Positions 1 through 12,345 of a stretch of DNA of 64,000 nucleotides are shown piece by piece. Origin of the DNA: Chaunax sp. Z400 (lineage: Eukaryota > Chordata > Actinopteri > Lophiiformes > Chaunacidae); contig CM075188.1 in the NCBI GenBank assembly GCA_037577475.1, positions 20,627,001 to 20,691,000 of the forward strand, in the 5' to 3' direction. Within the stretch, counting starts at the first letter, position 1. The number at the start of each line of letters is the position of its first letter. The translations under genes and the position numbers were made by a program. The notes beneath the pieces were generated by a model. The model did no database searches. It had not been told where the DNA came from and was given only the letters and a program-made list of their open reading frames with translations.

Positions 1-395
1 TTGGTTGATATTATTCATCACTTTTTCTTTAATTGGTCCAAACATCAGTTTTATGTTTACTTTAACATTTTCATTGGCTCATTCAGGGTCACTCAGCCTA
101 GAAGTAAACTAGAATCAGTAGATAATAGTCACGTGGCCCCCCTGTGTGGCCCAAAAGCACCACATATTTATTTAGGTTTAGTTGACTTTAACATGTTATG
201 TCTTTACCAACTGTCACTTTTACATGTCACTTTAGCCTGTTGTGTGTTCACCTGCCTATACTCTGTTCTTTGCTGCTTTTTTCTAACCAGTGTGTATTGA
301 TGTTGTGTTTAATGCTGCTGTAAACAAGAGAATTTCCCCTTGCGGGATGAATAAAGTATCTTCTTATCTTATCTTATCTCATCTTATCTTGACCT
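1..395 (+). mobile_element. 3' tail of a LINE-type retroposon
   Basis: The block ends with AATTTCCCCTTGCGGGAT followed by AATAAAGTATCT and then a run of TATCT/TCTTA units (about 357-390). This closing signature, a short stem of TTTCCCC/GGGAT, an AATAAA and a microsatellite tail, is typical of teleost non-LTR retroposon 3' ends of the CR1/L2/Rex1 group. The sequence before it is T-rich and non-coding; a 99-codon open frame over it has no protein-like features. The 5' limit is not visible and may lie outside the window. The clade assignment is inference. Confidence 0.6.
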
Positions 396-3300
396 GTCAT
401 CCCAATCAGTGACATAGTGAGGGGTCAAAAGAAGTCACATTCTAAGGTGATTAATACTGATTTTCTATTGTCACTGACTGCCTCCTAAGTGGAGCTCCTC
501 ACTGCAGATTGAGAGCTCCGTTGACAGCTCGGCCATAATACACGGTATGTTATTTCCTTGATAAATGTTCATTAAACGACCCTGAGAGCCACAAAAGCAA
601 TCATGTCATCTGGTATTTCTGTGTGAACAAAAGGCTACTGAACTATTATCCTTGTTTAGCTTGTGTGGGCTACTTTTCTAATAAACTGAAGGTTTAGATC
701 AGTAGCACTGACAGACAGACATACAATATTAGCACTGAGCATTTCAGCTGTATGACCTTTGATGGATCCACTTATTGGTGTACATACTGAAGTGCCTTTG
801 TGATGTGTTCACTCACTGCTGCATATTCTCAAATGCATTTGAACTACGATGTGAACCACTCAGTGCTTTCATCCTGTGTCAGTTGTTCCCAATAAGAGAA
901 GATCATATGCAACAGCCTGCAGCCACTTATTGAAAAAAGACTGCATTCAGTGTCTCTCTTCAGAGAAATCCCCCTTTTCTGCTCCAGCATTCTAAAGGTT
1001 GAAAATATTTGAAATTTTCAGGAAGTCGCTAGGGCCTTCTTTTTCAAGCAATCAATCATATATAAGATGGAGCAGAACCTGTCAGCCATCACCCTGGTAA
1101 CCAAGAAAATGAAGGGGAGGGATGTTCTTTCAGTTTCTGTCTGTCCTAAGCTTTATCTGACAGAAACTCATAACAGAGACAGAAAAGTCCATTTGTGGGA
1201 GCATATCGGCCGGACACCGGTGTTACTGGTGAATGTTGTGCTTTTATCACCCTACAACGTGTAAGCTGGTTATTGTGTGAAGTCAGCCCTCTGTTAACAG
1301 TGTTAAGTCACCTGCAGCTAATATCAATCAAAATCATTGCAAAAGTGCTTCATCCCTGAGCTTCCCTGCACCCTGCCCACTCTTATTTTCCACAAAACAA
1401 TGCTATGGGGACACAGGGCTATAATAAACAGAAATGGACAGACACCTATATTTTCAGTAATGCATTTTTTTTTGTCTGTCAAAATGCAGGGGTTGAAAAC
1501 AGCACTTAGGAGATGTTCAGACAACACTATTCAGTCACTTCATATGTGATCTGCTTTCTATTTCAGATTAATATTATGTCATCAGTGCACCAAATGGGCA
1601 TAATGGGTTTGGAGGCTTTACCGGTATATTTTCAGCATACAGCCGACACACCTGAACAAATGGAAGCACGAAGCATATACAAATTATAGAGCTAGAAAGC
1701 ACTCAACTTCTTTTTTTCCTTTGGACTTCTATCGTGTGGTGCTTGTCACATCTATGAATCACCCCTGTAATGAGCAAATCATTTCTTCCAATTTAGCACA
1801 ATCTTTCATGAGCTATAGTCAAGTCCATATTCCTTTGATGCCCCGTGTTCACTTCACACGTCAAACATTTGAACAAGCTCAGTTCTCTCCGGGGGAAAAA
1901 GTACATGTGGCTGGATAAAACCAATTTGATACAGTGACTGTGTGGTCCCAAAACTGTCTATAATCCCCTCTCCCTTCACCCAAGTCACTGTCTCCTCACT
2001 AGAGAATTGAGTTCAAATGATTGACATCATAATAGGTTGAGCTGAAATTATGATAGAGGTCAAATTAGAATTTAATCATCTTACATTTACCCCCCTCTCC
2101 CCAAAGGGCAAAATGAATAAACATGCTTTTGTACAAAACTGATGGGCTGGTTATGCAAAAACCATGATTACTCTCTCCATTTTTCTCTTTTGTTGCAGCG
2201 AGAGGGAATGAAAGAGAAAGAAGAATAGTAGAAGTTAGTAATATAAGATCCAAAGATATGGAGTTAGCATGAGAGAAATACTGCCAGAACTTCTGTTCCA
2301 CATCAATATGGGGATTTTATCAGCCATGATTTCCAGTACAGCTCAACTTCAACAAGACACGAATCGTGCATAAAATATAAATTCCTCTGCATCTGCAACA
2401 GTGTTCTTATATACAGTATATTCAGGTTTCAGATTAACCATGACCTGAAAATGTCCACATACTACAAATATCCTCATTCAATCTGCTCTTGCATCTGTAA
2501 TCATATTGATTTTAGCCCAAATGTCAGCAAGAAACGTCATTGTTCACCTTGTAAATGGAGCTTTCAACTGTGTCTTCAGTCTTTATGAGCAGTTTGTTTA
2601 CTTTGATTCCTAAGTGACAATTTAACAATCTTTTCTGTGGAACTTATCAACCCTGTTAGTTGAAGTCATTGTAACACATAAGAGATGCTTTGCTGGCATT
2701 AAATATCATTAAAGAGTCTTGTGATCTTAACAGAAAGTTTCTCTACCTTCCTGTCACCAGATATTCCCTGCACCATTAATAAAGCATTAAATTAATTACT
2801 TAGCTTGGTTCCAGTCCTCTGAACCAACACACACATCTTAAATAATAGGTCTGGGTTTGCTCTCATGAGCACAGAGCTAAAGTCCTGCCCTTATTTTAAG
2901 CTATAGCTTCTGTTCCACGACACTCCATCAAACAATGTAGGCCTAGAGGTTTTTTCTTTAATCAGTTTCTTCAAAAAGCTGTATTAACAGTAATAAGGCA
3001 GCATGACATATAATGACATAGCAAAATAAGAGTGTGGAGGGGCCTCTTTTCACTCCACAGTTTTAACATTTATCAAAGAAGCAAGAGTTCTTTCATCGAC
3101 TGTACATATTTCTCTGTGTATGCCGACTAATGCAGTTTCAGAGTTAGATGAAAACTGTGTGAAAACAGAAGCTAACAGCTAACATTTAATAATATATTAA
3201 TTTCATGTGTATATTGGTCATCTATTTGTTCTTTGATGCTTTTCTATCTACCGTTGTGTTTAAATTGAGTAACCACATTATTTCTTGGTAAAATCTGGTT

Positions 3301-5660
3301 TTTGTGATTGTACACTTTATTGCCAATAAAGAGCAAGGTGTAGTAAACCCTCCCTTTTTCTGTAGGAGTGAAATAAAATTGTTGATTAATTGTTTTGTGT
3401 TTGCCCAGTATGGATTTTGCACATGAGACCTTTGCGGCAATGTAAGACTCTAATACAGTGTTTAATAACAGTTTTCTATTCCCCCATACCGCCACCAGAA
3501 GCCTGGAAGCTATAAGGATTATGGAGCGGAGGACATACTTGTGTTGTTGTCGAGGCTCCTCTACTTTGGAGGATGAGTATTTGTCTGCTGTGTCGTCCAA
3601 TCCACTTAGAGGTGGGAAACAAATATGGGCAATATATTTAATACCCCCTGAGATCATGTCACAGCAGGCTCGAGGCAACCAATCGTTCATAGGGGCTCAC
3701 AAGCTGCACAGGAAAATAAATAAATAATGCAATATCAAAAAGGAATGGAGCATTATGGTTTAGTGGCCAATAAAACATGTGGCGTGTCAGGGATGGCGGC
3801 TGCTGCCTACAGAAAGAGGAATAACCATACTGCTATGTATGTGGTTGGGGGGGGAAAGAACACAGAGAGCCAAGGGAAAAGGACATATAAATTTTCACAG
3901 CAAATGAACTCCCCTTCTTGCCTTGCTGAGTGCACAAAAGGCCACTGAGACGATTATTTCTCGGCTTCACCTCAGACCCTTGGAGTTGGGACGGTGACGG
4001 CCTATGAAGGACAGAGGCTCATGTAAAGGTCATGTGACAGCTGTGCCAATTCATTTGTGCTAAATAATGCTGGACTATAATTAGTGTGAGTGATACATTT
4101 TTTTTAAGATGACAATGAAATGACTGAAGCTGCAGTTATATTAGTTATGATAATATATTTATTAAAATACAGTATGGATAAAGACTTTTAACAGTTGGTT
4201 ATGAAATGACTCCACGTTGGTAATCACAGGTAATAGATGATTTCATTCATAATGCAATGACGTTTACAATGCAACAGAGCGAGACAGCTGAGACATCTGA
4301 GCTTGCATGTTTACTTTGCACATTTGCACCTGCGTATACATTCACTCATTAGTGCACAAATGCAGGAGCAATACAAGGCAATAAAGGGGCCTTGATTTAG
4401 GAAGCTTGCAGATGGCTGCCTGATTAAAAGTGAGCCAATCAGAGCTGCTATAGTATGAGGTCCATTGGTGTGATGCTGCAAGTGAGAATTAAAACAAATG
4501 AAGAGACATCCAATTATAAAACAAAACGACTGTTTCCAAGAACAGAAGGGAACGTAGCATCTTGACCACAGTGGAGAAAAGTCTATTTTTAGATGAATGG
4601 CTCATGCATCAAGGTGAAGGAGAAGCCTGGTAACGTAATTGACTGTTGAACATAAAAAACACTCCCTTGTGTCCATGACGATCATCATCATCATCCTGAT
4701 TAAAAATAGGTATCAAACTATCCTTAAGGTTAATGAAAGTCGCACCTTGAAGAATATGTATGCTCAGAATTTAATGCAAATCATTTGTATCTTGTGTTCT
4801 CTCAAGATCAGTAGAGTTTGAGTTTTAGAACTAAAGAATATTACTTTGTATAACAGGAAGTGGGTTTAGAATGTTAGTATAGCCAAAGGATTGTGTTGGG
4901 TTGGTACGAGGATTGAAATAGTTTATAGAATGAGTTTAAGGTTCAAATAGAATAAGATTTGAGTTAGTTTAGCAGGAGGTAAGTTTGTGGTCTGGGTATA
5001 ATAAGGATTAGTACACTTCACATATGTTGTCAATGTTTTCTCAAGTACAAAAACACAAAGACGTGGAAGCATTTAGCAGCTTCACTAACTAGCTCTCTGG
5101 CACATGTCCATGTATCCTTCAGAGAGACAGAAAATCCAAATGGCTCTCAAATTTCAAGACACTGTTGCTAAGACCTCCAACTAGATGAATAAAATTTAGA
5201 TGGTTTAAATGTATGGCTCATTCTGACGTTCTATTTACTAAGCAGAAAGTGAAGCAGATTGACCTCAGAAGAGATAAGCCTATTTATAGAAAAAGCAATA
5301 ACAAGGCTTGAAGAAGGAGCTTAGCAACAGGCGCTCCAAGAAACTTTTTAGTTGCTAAGGCTTTATAATGAGGATACTTCTGACACAGTCATCTCATAAG
5401 GGATGAATCCAGCTAGGATTAGTAACAGTATACCCAAGACAACACAGCAAATCAGCAGTGACCACTTCAATTGCGTAATGATAAACAGGACCCAGTAAAC
5501 AAGATGAATTCCACATATTAAGATTAGTGACCAATTATGGCAGCCCCATTAGTGGATGCTTGTAGCTTAGTAGACTAATCATAGCAGACCTATAACAGCA
5601 GTAATAGTAAAAGTAGAAGCAGAACAGGCTATGCCAGTTTACAATAAGGGCATGGACTTT
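396..5660. other. AT-rich non-coding DNA, no gene recognised
   Basis: No recognisable exon, RNA gene or autonomous element is visible. Open frames here are short. The longest (minus strand, 3244-3690, 148 codons) has no motif I know and overlaps other open frames on both strands. The area around 4240-4500 is of mixed composition and could hold regulatory sequence, but nothing specific can be shown. Confidence 0.55.
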
Positions 5661-5683
5661 AAACGCCTTGATTGCCAGTGGCA

Positions 5684-5760
5684 TGGTGCCAGTGGGTCAG
5701 TTGGTAGCGATTGTGTTGTGAGTGTTATAAGTCTGGTGTTCAAGCGCATTACATTCTACT
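5684..5760 (+). repeat. Decayed tRNA-like segment (possible SINE head)
   Basis: The segment has an A-box-like motif GGGTCAGTTGG (5694-5704) and a B-box-like motif GGTGTTCAAGC (5735-5745), about 30 bases apart. This is the spacing expected of a tRNA-type RNA polymerase III promoter. The intervening bases do not fold into a clear anticodon arm and the acceptor ends do not pair, so it is not a functional tRNA. A degraded tRNA-derived SINE head is the simplest reading; chance resemblance is possible. Confidence 0.35.
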
Positions 5761-8700
5761 TTCCTTAGAAAAATGGACGATATCTTTCTTTATTGTCGGC
5801 CTTATATTTGGATTTGACATTTGTCTTCTGCTTCTGTTGCAGACAACCGTTCCAGTCCTTTCTTCAAAATTTTGTACAGACACTTATGTTTACCAGAGGA
5901 TAAAGTCTAATAACTTTTGTAATTGTCTGACTTGTCGTCTAACACCATCATTTTAACCAGTCCAATACTTTATTTGGAGAATGTTATCTTGCTAATATGC
6001 TAAACAAAGACACTTTACATGGTTTCCCTGGTCATCATCTAGCACAATCATTTGTTATTGAGTTTGAGTTTATATGAACAGACCACTGGGTATATAGCAG
6101 GAGTCTAGTTTGTGAGGAAGAATCAGATCAGATGATGATGTTTTCTGTTGTGACCAAAATGAGGAATCGATCGACTACTGAGGGCCGGGGGAACAACGAC
6201 GCAGAGTCGTCATTGTCTGATAGTATCTGGAGGTATGGAAGCGAGTGTTATTGGTTGAACACCAATGTTAGGACTTGGACCCAGAGAATTTAGGGAGGTT
6301 AAAGATGAGTGCTGCAATGATCTGGGTCACTGAAGAGTCAAAGCATGATTATACGGAGGCGAGCAATGAGATATTGCTAGTGTGAAAAGCTTGAATCATC
6401 ACACATTCTATGCTAACACCAGGTTTGATTCAACAAATAATTGCTTTTTTTACATTACTGTGGAACTATTCATTTTAGGGAATAAATACTTTATTGTGGA
6501 GGATCACAATAAGGCTGGTGTAGCAGGTTGGTGTTAATTGGATATTAAAGGACAAATATTCAGGTGACAAGGTTTCCCAGAGAATGAGTTGATAGTCGAA
6601 GGTTAGAGACTGAGTTATTGGTGGACGCAATAACTTCAGATGAATAGAGCTGAGCACTGAAGGATCTGAAGATGTGGATGGAAAAAAGAGAGTCGGTTTC
6701 TGACTTTTTCTTTGAAAGTAAAGCAATGGATCTTGTCTGTACTCAGACATTCTTGACATAAGTAGAGCCAAAATGTGGCTTCTTGAGGAGATATCCTTGC
6801 TCAAGTTATTGAGTTATTCTTGCTTACATAAGCACTGCTGGCATGCAGCCAGATTTAACCAAGCCGCTGATGACGGGTGTGAGAATGGGGAGCAGCTTCG
6901 CATCGCTGATCTGAAAGAGTGACAACGACTTCAGGTTGAGAGTCCCATTAGATCTTTGCCAGAAGATGCAAGTGTTAGTATTTCATCAAAAGGAGAGAGG
7001 GAAATTTTGTTAAGACAAAAACAGAGGAGACTATGAGGTGCAAAAACACTTTAATAATGTTACCCTTGCTTTTAAGGAAGGTGTGGAAATATTTCTGAGA
7101 AAGGAGTAAGAGTGAAATTAGTTAATATCTTCATGGTCGCATTTTTTTAAAATTACTGCTGAGTACAGTTCCACATAGCTGGATATAAGCATCAGCATCC
7201 TACACATGTAGAACTGAAAGTGTTTGCAGCACCATTTAAAAGCATCTTCTTCTGTCTTCTGTCTGAGAACTAATGCTGCAAAAAGTTAAAACCCATATCT
7301 CTCCCTCACTCATTTTATGTTGGCCTGAATATAAATGCAAACATAAACAGTATAAATATACAGTTTGAACCAACAAAAACAGAAAATCTTGTTCATTTTC
7401 TTTTTCTTTTTTTTAACTTCATAAAACAACGACACTAAAATTCATATTGTTCAGCTTCAGTCTTTCACAGTGCACAAATCAACACACAAATCATTTCTGA
7501 AATAGATGTCTGGCAGTATAGTGGCAGTTTTGTACCTGTTTGTTTTGATGTCGCTATTTGTCCATAAATGCAATACGAGAAAAATCCATAACTTTTTTTT
7601 TCTCTCCCTCTGCAGAGCAGACAAGTCACAACACTTCGAAAATGATATAAAAGAATTGGGTGTCAGACAGCTACCTTGACAATTTCTCCCAAAGTACCAA
7701 TGGAATTTCCTCAAGTCAAAAATGTAGCAATCTAAAGTGGAGATATGGACATTTTATCTCTGTTGCCTTATAAATGTCTGAATCCAGAGTGTGTTTAAAA
7801 TGTGTCCATGAATTTAGTGTTTAAGTCAGTGAATTTCCCTCTACAAAACCATTGCAGATATGCTTTATATAAAGTAGTGTCTACTAAAAATGTAAACCTT
7901 GTGATACAAAACACATAACAATTTGGCTGGCTTCAATGTCGTGACATCAAGGCTTCCACTTTCACTGATTTTAAATAGTTTATCAAAGTTTCCAATATGT
8001 CAAAATGCTATTTTTCAGTGTATTTTGAAATGGAATTCTTCATTTGCAGAGCGAAACACAGCAGGATGGGGCTTCAATCATTTTGCCCACAGCCCCTTTT
8101 CACCAATAGCAGCTAAATTAGGCTCTGCAGCCTCAGTTCTCAACCTTCATGTACACAAAGTCCAGATGTGGACCCCCACTGGGCTTGTGCTCCGTTTTCA
8201 GTCCTGATCTTCAACCAACTGCTGTGAAAAGATGCACAGCAGGTATCCAAGAGCAGGTGTCCTTCGAGTCACATGTATGGATATTTTATTTCACTCAATT
8301 TGAAACAGCACAAGCCAACATCTCTTATGCCAAACCCGCATTTTCAGAATCTTTTGAGAGACTCAAAGGAGAGTTGTTTGTAATGTTTGGGAATATAAGC
8401 AATTGTGTATATTTTAATTTGTTATTTTATTTTAACCTTTTTGTGGTTTCCTCTGTTTCATAATTTTTCTTTAAATCACTTTCAAAGGACACAGGTTTAC
8501 CTGTACAAATCATTCAAGCATACGTGCAAATTAAAGTAATTTCCCTCTCTGGTCTACGTGATCAAATGTTACAAATGCATATGTCATTTACTCAGTAAAT
8601 GTGGGAGGGAAAAGAAAGTGGCATCTGAACACACGCTGCTCACTAAACATAGACAGATTAAATATGAAGCAAGGTTATCTTACTGCATAGCCTGTTTCTG

Positions 8701-9227
8701 GCTTAAAACGTGTTTAGATACACATTTTAGTTTACTGTTTAGCTGTAAAAGGTGAGTTTAGAAAATCAGACTCATATCTCAGCTCAAACTGTGAAATAAG
8801 GCAGTGCAAACTAAATGTCATCAAAATATCAAGTTTCCGTTACTTGCATTGCTTTTTTCTCACCTCAGATATTTTCAGGAAATTATTTTACTGTACTGTT
8901 GTGCTGCAATTTTAACAGGCTGAACCAATGCAGGGAGGACAGAGAGAGACATATGTGCATTATCATGCACGACTATTACACACACATAAGGAGTGTGACT
9001 AATTCTCTGCTCAGGACACCACTGCTCCACTATTTCTTTACATTTCTATTTCTTTCTCATAGCCAATAGTTGCTTGTTAGCCTATCATCTTGTTGCTGCC
9101 TTATATAAATGGGATTTTCTCTGTACCTCCAGTTGTTTCATACTGTTATTATGTACATCCTCCACCTCCCATCACTGCCCAGTCTTCACGGATTCACCAA
9201 TTTAATCATTTCATCAACTTCTTCAGA
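5761..9227. other. Unique AT-rich DNA, no gene recognised
   Basis: Only short open frames without family resemblance are present (for example 6475-6804 minus and 7923-8207 plus). No microsatellite longer than a few units and no recognisable transposon end was seen. Confidence 0.55.
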
Positions 9228-9372
9228 GTCATCAGCCACCACCACCACCAGTGTCTGGACTTTAATACTGCTGCTGCTCAGAACAGTTGCCCTTCAATCA
9301 AAATCTCCCTGAAGAGTCTAAAAGCCAAAGACTCACATGCCATCTGCTGCAATCAACAATCATTATCACATC
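9228..9372 (+). repeat. Dispersed repeat, copy A (partner at 62341-62515)
   Basis: This stretch aligns by eye with 62341-62515. Shared blocks in the same order are GTCATCAGCCACCACCACCA, CAGTGTC, TGCTGCTGCTCA, ATCTCCCTGAAGAG, GCCAAAGACT and a CCAT..G.TG.AAT.AACAATC block. In the partner the last block holds an AATAAA; here it reads AATCAA. The family is unnamed to me. A 3' polyadenylation-like motif in one copy suggests a retroposed origin, which is inference. Confidence 0.6.
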
Positions 9373-10242
9373 ATTACTTCATTCACTTAAGCTTCACTTA
9401 TATATATTTAACCTTTAAGTAAAAGTAACAATACCAAAACTTCAAAATACTCCTGCATTTACTGAATTTTGAACTTGTAACAAAGTACAAAAAGCCAAGA
9501 ATCCAAACTAAACATGCTCAAACAGCATAGCCTATCATAGTATTTATGGTGAGTGTAAAATTATTAAGCCCCAAAGGTCCTGACAGATGATTTCTTTTAT
9601 TCTTTTTGAGCACTAGTCAATTTTTGTTTGGGTTGCAATGTTATAATTCTTATCATTACATTTTAGATATACTAATAGGAAGGATAAAGTCTCTGCATAA
9701 GTTTTCACAACTCCAACATGAATAGATCTAATCAGCCGAACAACTGAAAGCAGTGGTGTGGGTATGCACGGCATCTGATCTATAACAGTGCAACATATAA
9801 GTACTTGAGGGAATCTAGGTTTGCAACAGGAAAGTCAAATGCATGAAGCACAGCACTCAGACAACATACTTAAAATGCACCTCCCTTGTTTTTTCTGCCC
9901 TGCTTTGTCTGAGCTGCGTTGTTCTGTCAAGTGGGTGAAGTTGGTTGATTTCTAAGATTGCAGTGGCAGCAAAGATGAGAAACAGATGCTTGTGTGGTCC
10001 TCCAGGACTCTTCATGGAACATAATATAGATGTCATCAGACAGTTCCTGCTGTCAAATCACTACTCTATACACAACTTCTTAACTCTGGTCCCCTGGGTT
10101 GTTTGTTGTGTTTGAAAATCTAGAAGGGGCACGTTGTCCTTAGAGAGGGTTCAGGAGTAACAGCAGGGCATAGGAGACTCCCCAGCACTTTTTGTTTGAA
10201 ACCTTTTTGCTTTTCTTCAAACCCTAAAATATTCTAGGTTAA
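9373..10242. other. Unique DNA, no gene recognised
   Basis: AT-rich sequence with no open frame of note, no tandem array and no recognised repeat. Confidence 0.5.
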
Positions 10243-10330
10243 AAACAACCCAATCTGGGTAGTTTCCAACCAGTTGTACTGGTTAAACAATGGACCAACA
10301 CAACATTGGGTCAGTCTATCACTGCTAGAT
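10243..10330. repeat. Possible short dispersed repeat with AACCCAA/TTGGGT motifs
   Basis: The block carries AACAACCCAATCTGGGTAG, CCAGTTGTACTGGTTAAAC and CATTGGGTCAGTC. This style of AACCCAA and TTGGGT words recurs in abundant short teleost repeats. No clear ends or target duplication are visible, so the call rests on composition and general familiarity only. Confidence 0.25.
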
Positions 10331-10372
10331 GGGTTTGTTTAAAACTGGCAAAGTGTGCTCCAATACTTAATC

Positions 10373-10480
<108 letters not shown>

Positions 10481-10482
10481 CA

Positions 10483-10525
10483 CACTACCAGTCAAAAATT
10501 TGGTCAAACTATTGACTGGTACTGT
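10483..10525. repeat. Imperfect palindrome resembling two Tc1-type termini back to back
   Basis: The left half begins CACTACCAGTCAAAAATTTG. The reverse complement of the right half begins CAGTACCAGTCAATAGTTTG. About 18 of 23 positions match. CACTACC(A/G)GTCAAAAGTTTG-type ends are common on teleost Tc1/mariner-like elements and always sit at TA. The palindrome lies inside TA-repeat DNA on both sides. It is consistent with an element that lost its whole interior, but could be a fold-back formed another way. Confidence 0.4.
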
Positions 10526-10542
10526 ATATATATATATATATA
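10525..10542. repeat. Short (TA)n tract
   Basis: TA alternation follows the palindrome directly and mirrors the long (AT)n tract on its other side. Confidence 0.8.
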
Positions 10543-10760
10543 TTGGATATACTGGCCATTACAAAATATATCCCAAGACATGATAATGAAAATACATACA
10601 TGCAATAAACAATGCACTTTCAACCATCTTTGACCCTCATTAAAACAAAACAAAAAAATGTATAACACACCTCTGTGTTTTGCTTTGTGAAGTTCAAGTT
10701 CCATCAGGTTTTCCAGATCCCAGAATTAGCACAACCTCAGAAAAATCCATATGTCAGTAA

Positions 10761-10856
10761 ATAAAGACTTTTTGTACACTATAACTATACAAAAAGTCTT
10801 TTTATATATACAGTATATATATATATATATAGTTATAGTGTACAAAAAGTCTTTAT
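10761..10856. repeat. Perfect 29-bp inverted repeat with AT-rich loop
   Basis: Arms 10761-10789 and 10828-10856 are exact reverse complements. Each contains AAAGACTTTTTGTA or its complement. A third inverted copy of that 14-mer lies at 10788-10801, so the left arm can also form a smaller hairpin with a 11-base loop. The interior is mainly TA repeats. The structure could extrude as a cruciform, or it could be a tiny MITE. No target duplication is obvious. Confidence 0.85.
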
Positions 10857-11506
10857 ATATCAAGTGAGCACTGCAAACCATAATATCAACACAGAACCTC
10901 AACACAGAAAATTCCTTCTATAGCTCCCTCTACAAGAGGCCATTCTTCTGGGCATTGACATTTTTTTCTTGACATCTTTTTCTCTTCCCGATGCTTGAGA
11001 TCCATCATAGTAGTTCCTGTGTACTATCACACTCAAGGGCACCTGGCATGCCTTGCACCAGAAAATCTTTCTGACAGATTATGCACTGTCTCTCTCCCAC
11101 GGTCCACTTTTTGGACTCATACTGTGTTGGAGAGATTACAACAGGTGTGTGAGTACTGGACTTCTCCCCAAAGCTGGACTGAGATGAGCTTGATGAAGTC
11201 TGAGACTGTTGCTAGAAGATATGGGAGACTGGCTGTCTTCCCCTCATTTTCTGGGATGCTGCATGTTGTTGTCTGTTCTGGAACAGGAGGGATTGAGGCA
11301 TTCCCCCTCTCCTTTTGGGACTCTGGAAGAAGTGGGCTGTAGGGGAATTGGGACTCTGGAAGAAGTGGGCTGTAGGGGAAGCCTGGATAAGGTGTCTTTG
11401 GAGGATGGAATATTTGTGCTTGGTCGGAGGAGCTGACCTTCTTCTTCTGTTCAGTCTTCCACTCTGTTTCTGGCCCACGTCATCAGAATCCACACAACAA
11501 TATGTT
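10857..11506. other. Unassigned sequence with a 115-codon plus-strand frame
   Basis: A plus-strand frame at 10995-11342 runs 115 codons through sequence of moderate GC. Its predicted product has no signal peptide, membrane segment or motif that I recognise. Several overlapping frames exist on both strands, and the 3' part of the frame is partly made by a 33-bp tandem duplication. I therefore treat it as probably non-coding or as an old transposon remnant. Confidence 0.35.
11315..11380. repeat. Exact 33-bp tandem duplication, two copies
   Basis: Units 11315-11347 and 11348-11380 are identical, each beginning TTGGGACTCTGGAAGAAGTG. The lack of any mismatch points to a recent duplication or to allelic repeat-number variation. 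Confidence 0.95.
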
Positions 11507-11560
11507 GATAATAATAATAATAATAATAATATTAATAATAACAATAGTAATAATAATGTT
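11507..11560. repeat. (AAT)n microsatellite, imperfect
   Basis: ATA/AAT units run with several interruptions (ATT, ACA, AGT). Confidence 0.9.
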
Positions 11561-11611
11561 AATATTAATTATAATGTTTGTTTGTATAGCACTGATCAAA
11601 AGCCGATATTA

Positions 11612-12345
11612 CAAATTTATTTATTTATCTTATTCAAAAGGGACAATGTACAGTTCAAACATAAATGTTCCCATTGATGCACTGTACCAGAATATAGCTT
11701 TATGCTAATTTGCATCTGTAGTCCCTTAGCAGGTCTTGACAAAAAGAACAACAACACAAACAATGCAAAATGAGGCTGAACAATTGTTCAAAATGCCACC
11801 AAGATCACAACATGGCCTAAAGCTGTATCCAAATCAAATCGTGACATCCGCCAAATCAATTGCAACGTGGCTTTTGAAACGCATCACTCGGGCCCCAGCA
11901 CGGAGTAAAACAACATACACAGTTATACATACACAAGACATACAAAATAAATTACACACAATGGCACATCACAAGTGTATGCTTAGCAAGTAAAAGCAAG
12001 TCTTAGGACCTTAAGATATATAGCGTATATATAAGATATATAGAATCAGTGAGTGCAGAGCTGAGTAGCTTTTAACAGAAGTTTCAAATTGGTTTTGAAC
12101 GTGCTGATAGAGCTGCAGCTCCTCATATTGTCAGGCAGGGTGTTCCACTGATTTGTGGCTTTTACAGTGAAAGCTGACTGCCCAAACGCAGTATGGCAAA
12201 ATGGTATGGTACAATCTCGAATAGAGGATATTGTGGAGGATGTGATGGAATCAGTGGTTGGCGATATCAAATTCCAGCTGTATTTAAGTCGCTGATATGT
12301 TTCTGTGAAGACTGAAGATGCTGCGGAAGCCGAGAACTCCACCAA
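11612..12345 (-). mobile_element. L2/CR1-like LINE, 3' end of the reverse-transcriptase ORF plus 3' UTR
   Basis: On the minus strand, codons at 12345-12046 encode a segment with GQSAFTVKATNQWNTLP followed by CSSISTFKTNLKLLLKA and a stop. This is the conserved extreme C-terminus of teleost LINE reverse-transcriptase polyproteins (F/Y-G-x-SAF-x-V-x-A...WN-x-LP). After the stop, the 3' UTR shows GGGACTACAGATGCAAATTAGC, a conserved TTGTCCCTTTTGAATAAG and a short AAATAAATAAAT tail ending near 11612. The RT catalytic domain and everything 5' are missing, so the copy is dead on arrival by 5' truncation. The clade name is the least certain part. Confidence 0.8.

Noticed and set aside
3244..3690. 148-codon minus-strand frame as a host exon
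   Set aside because: No family resemblance, opposed by an 89-codon frame on the plus strand. It remains only a weak possibility.
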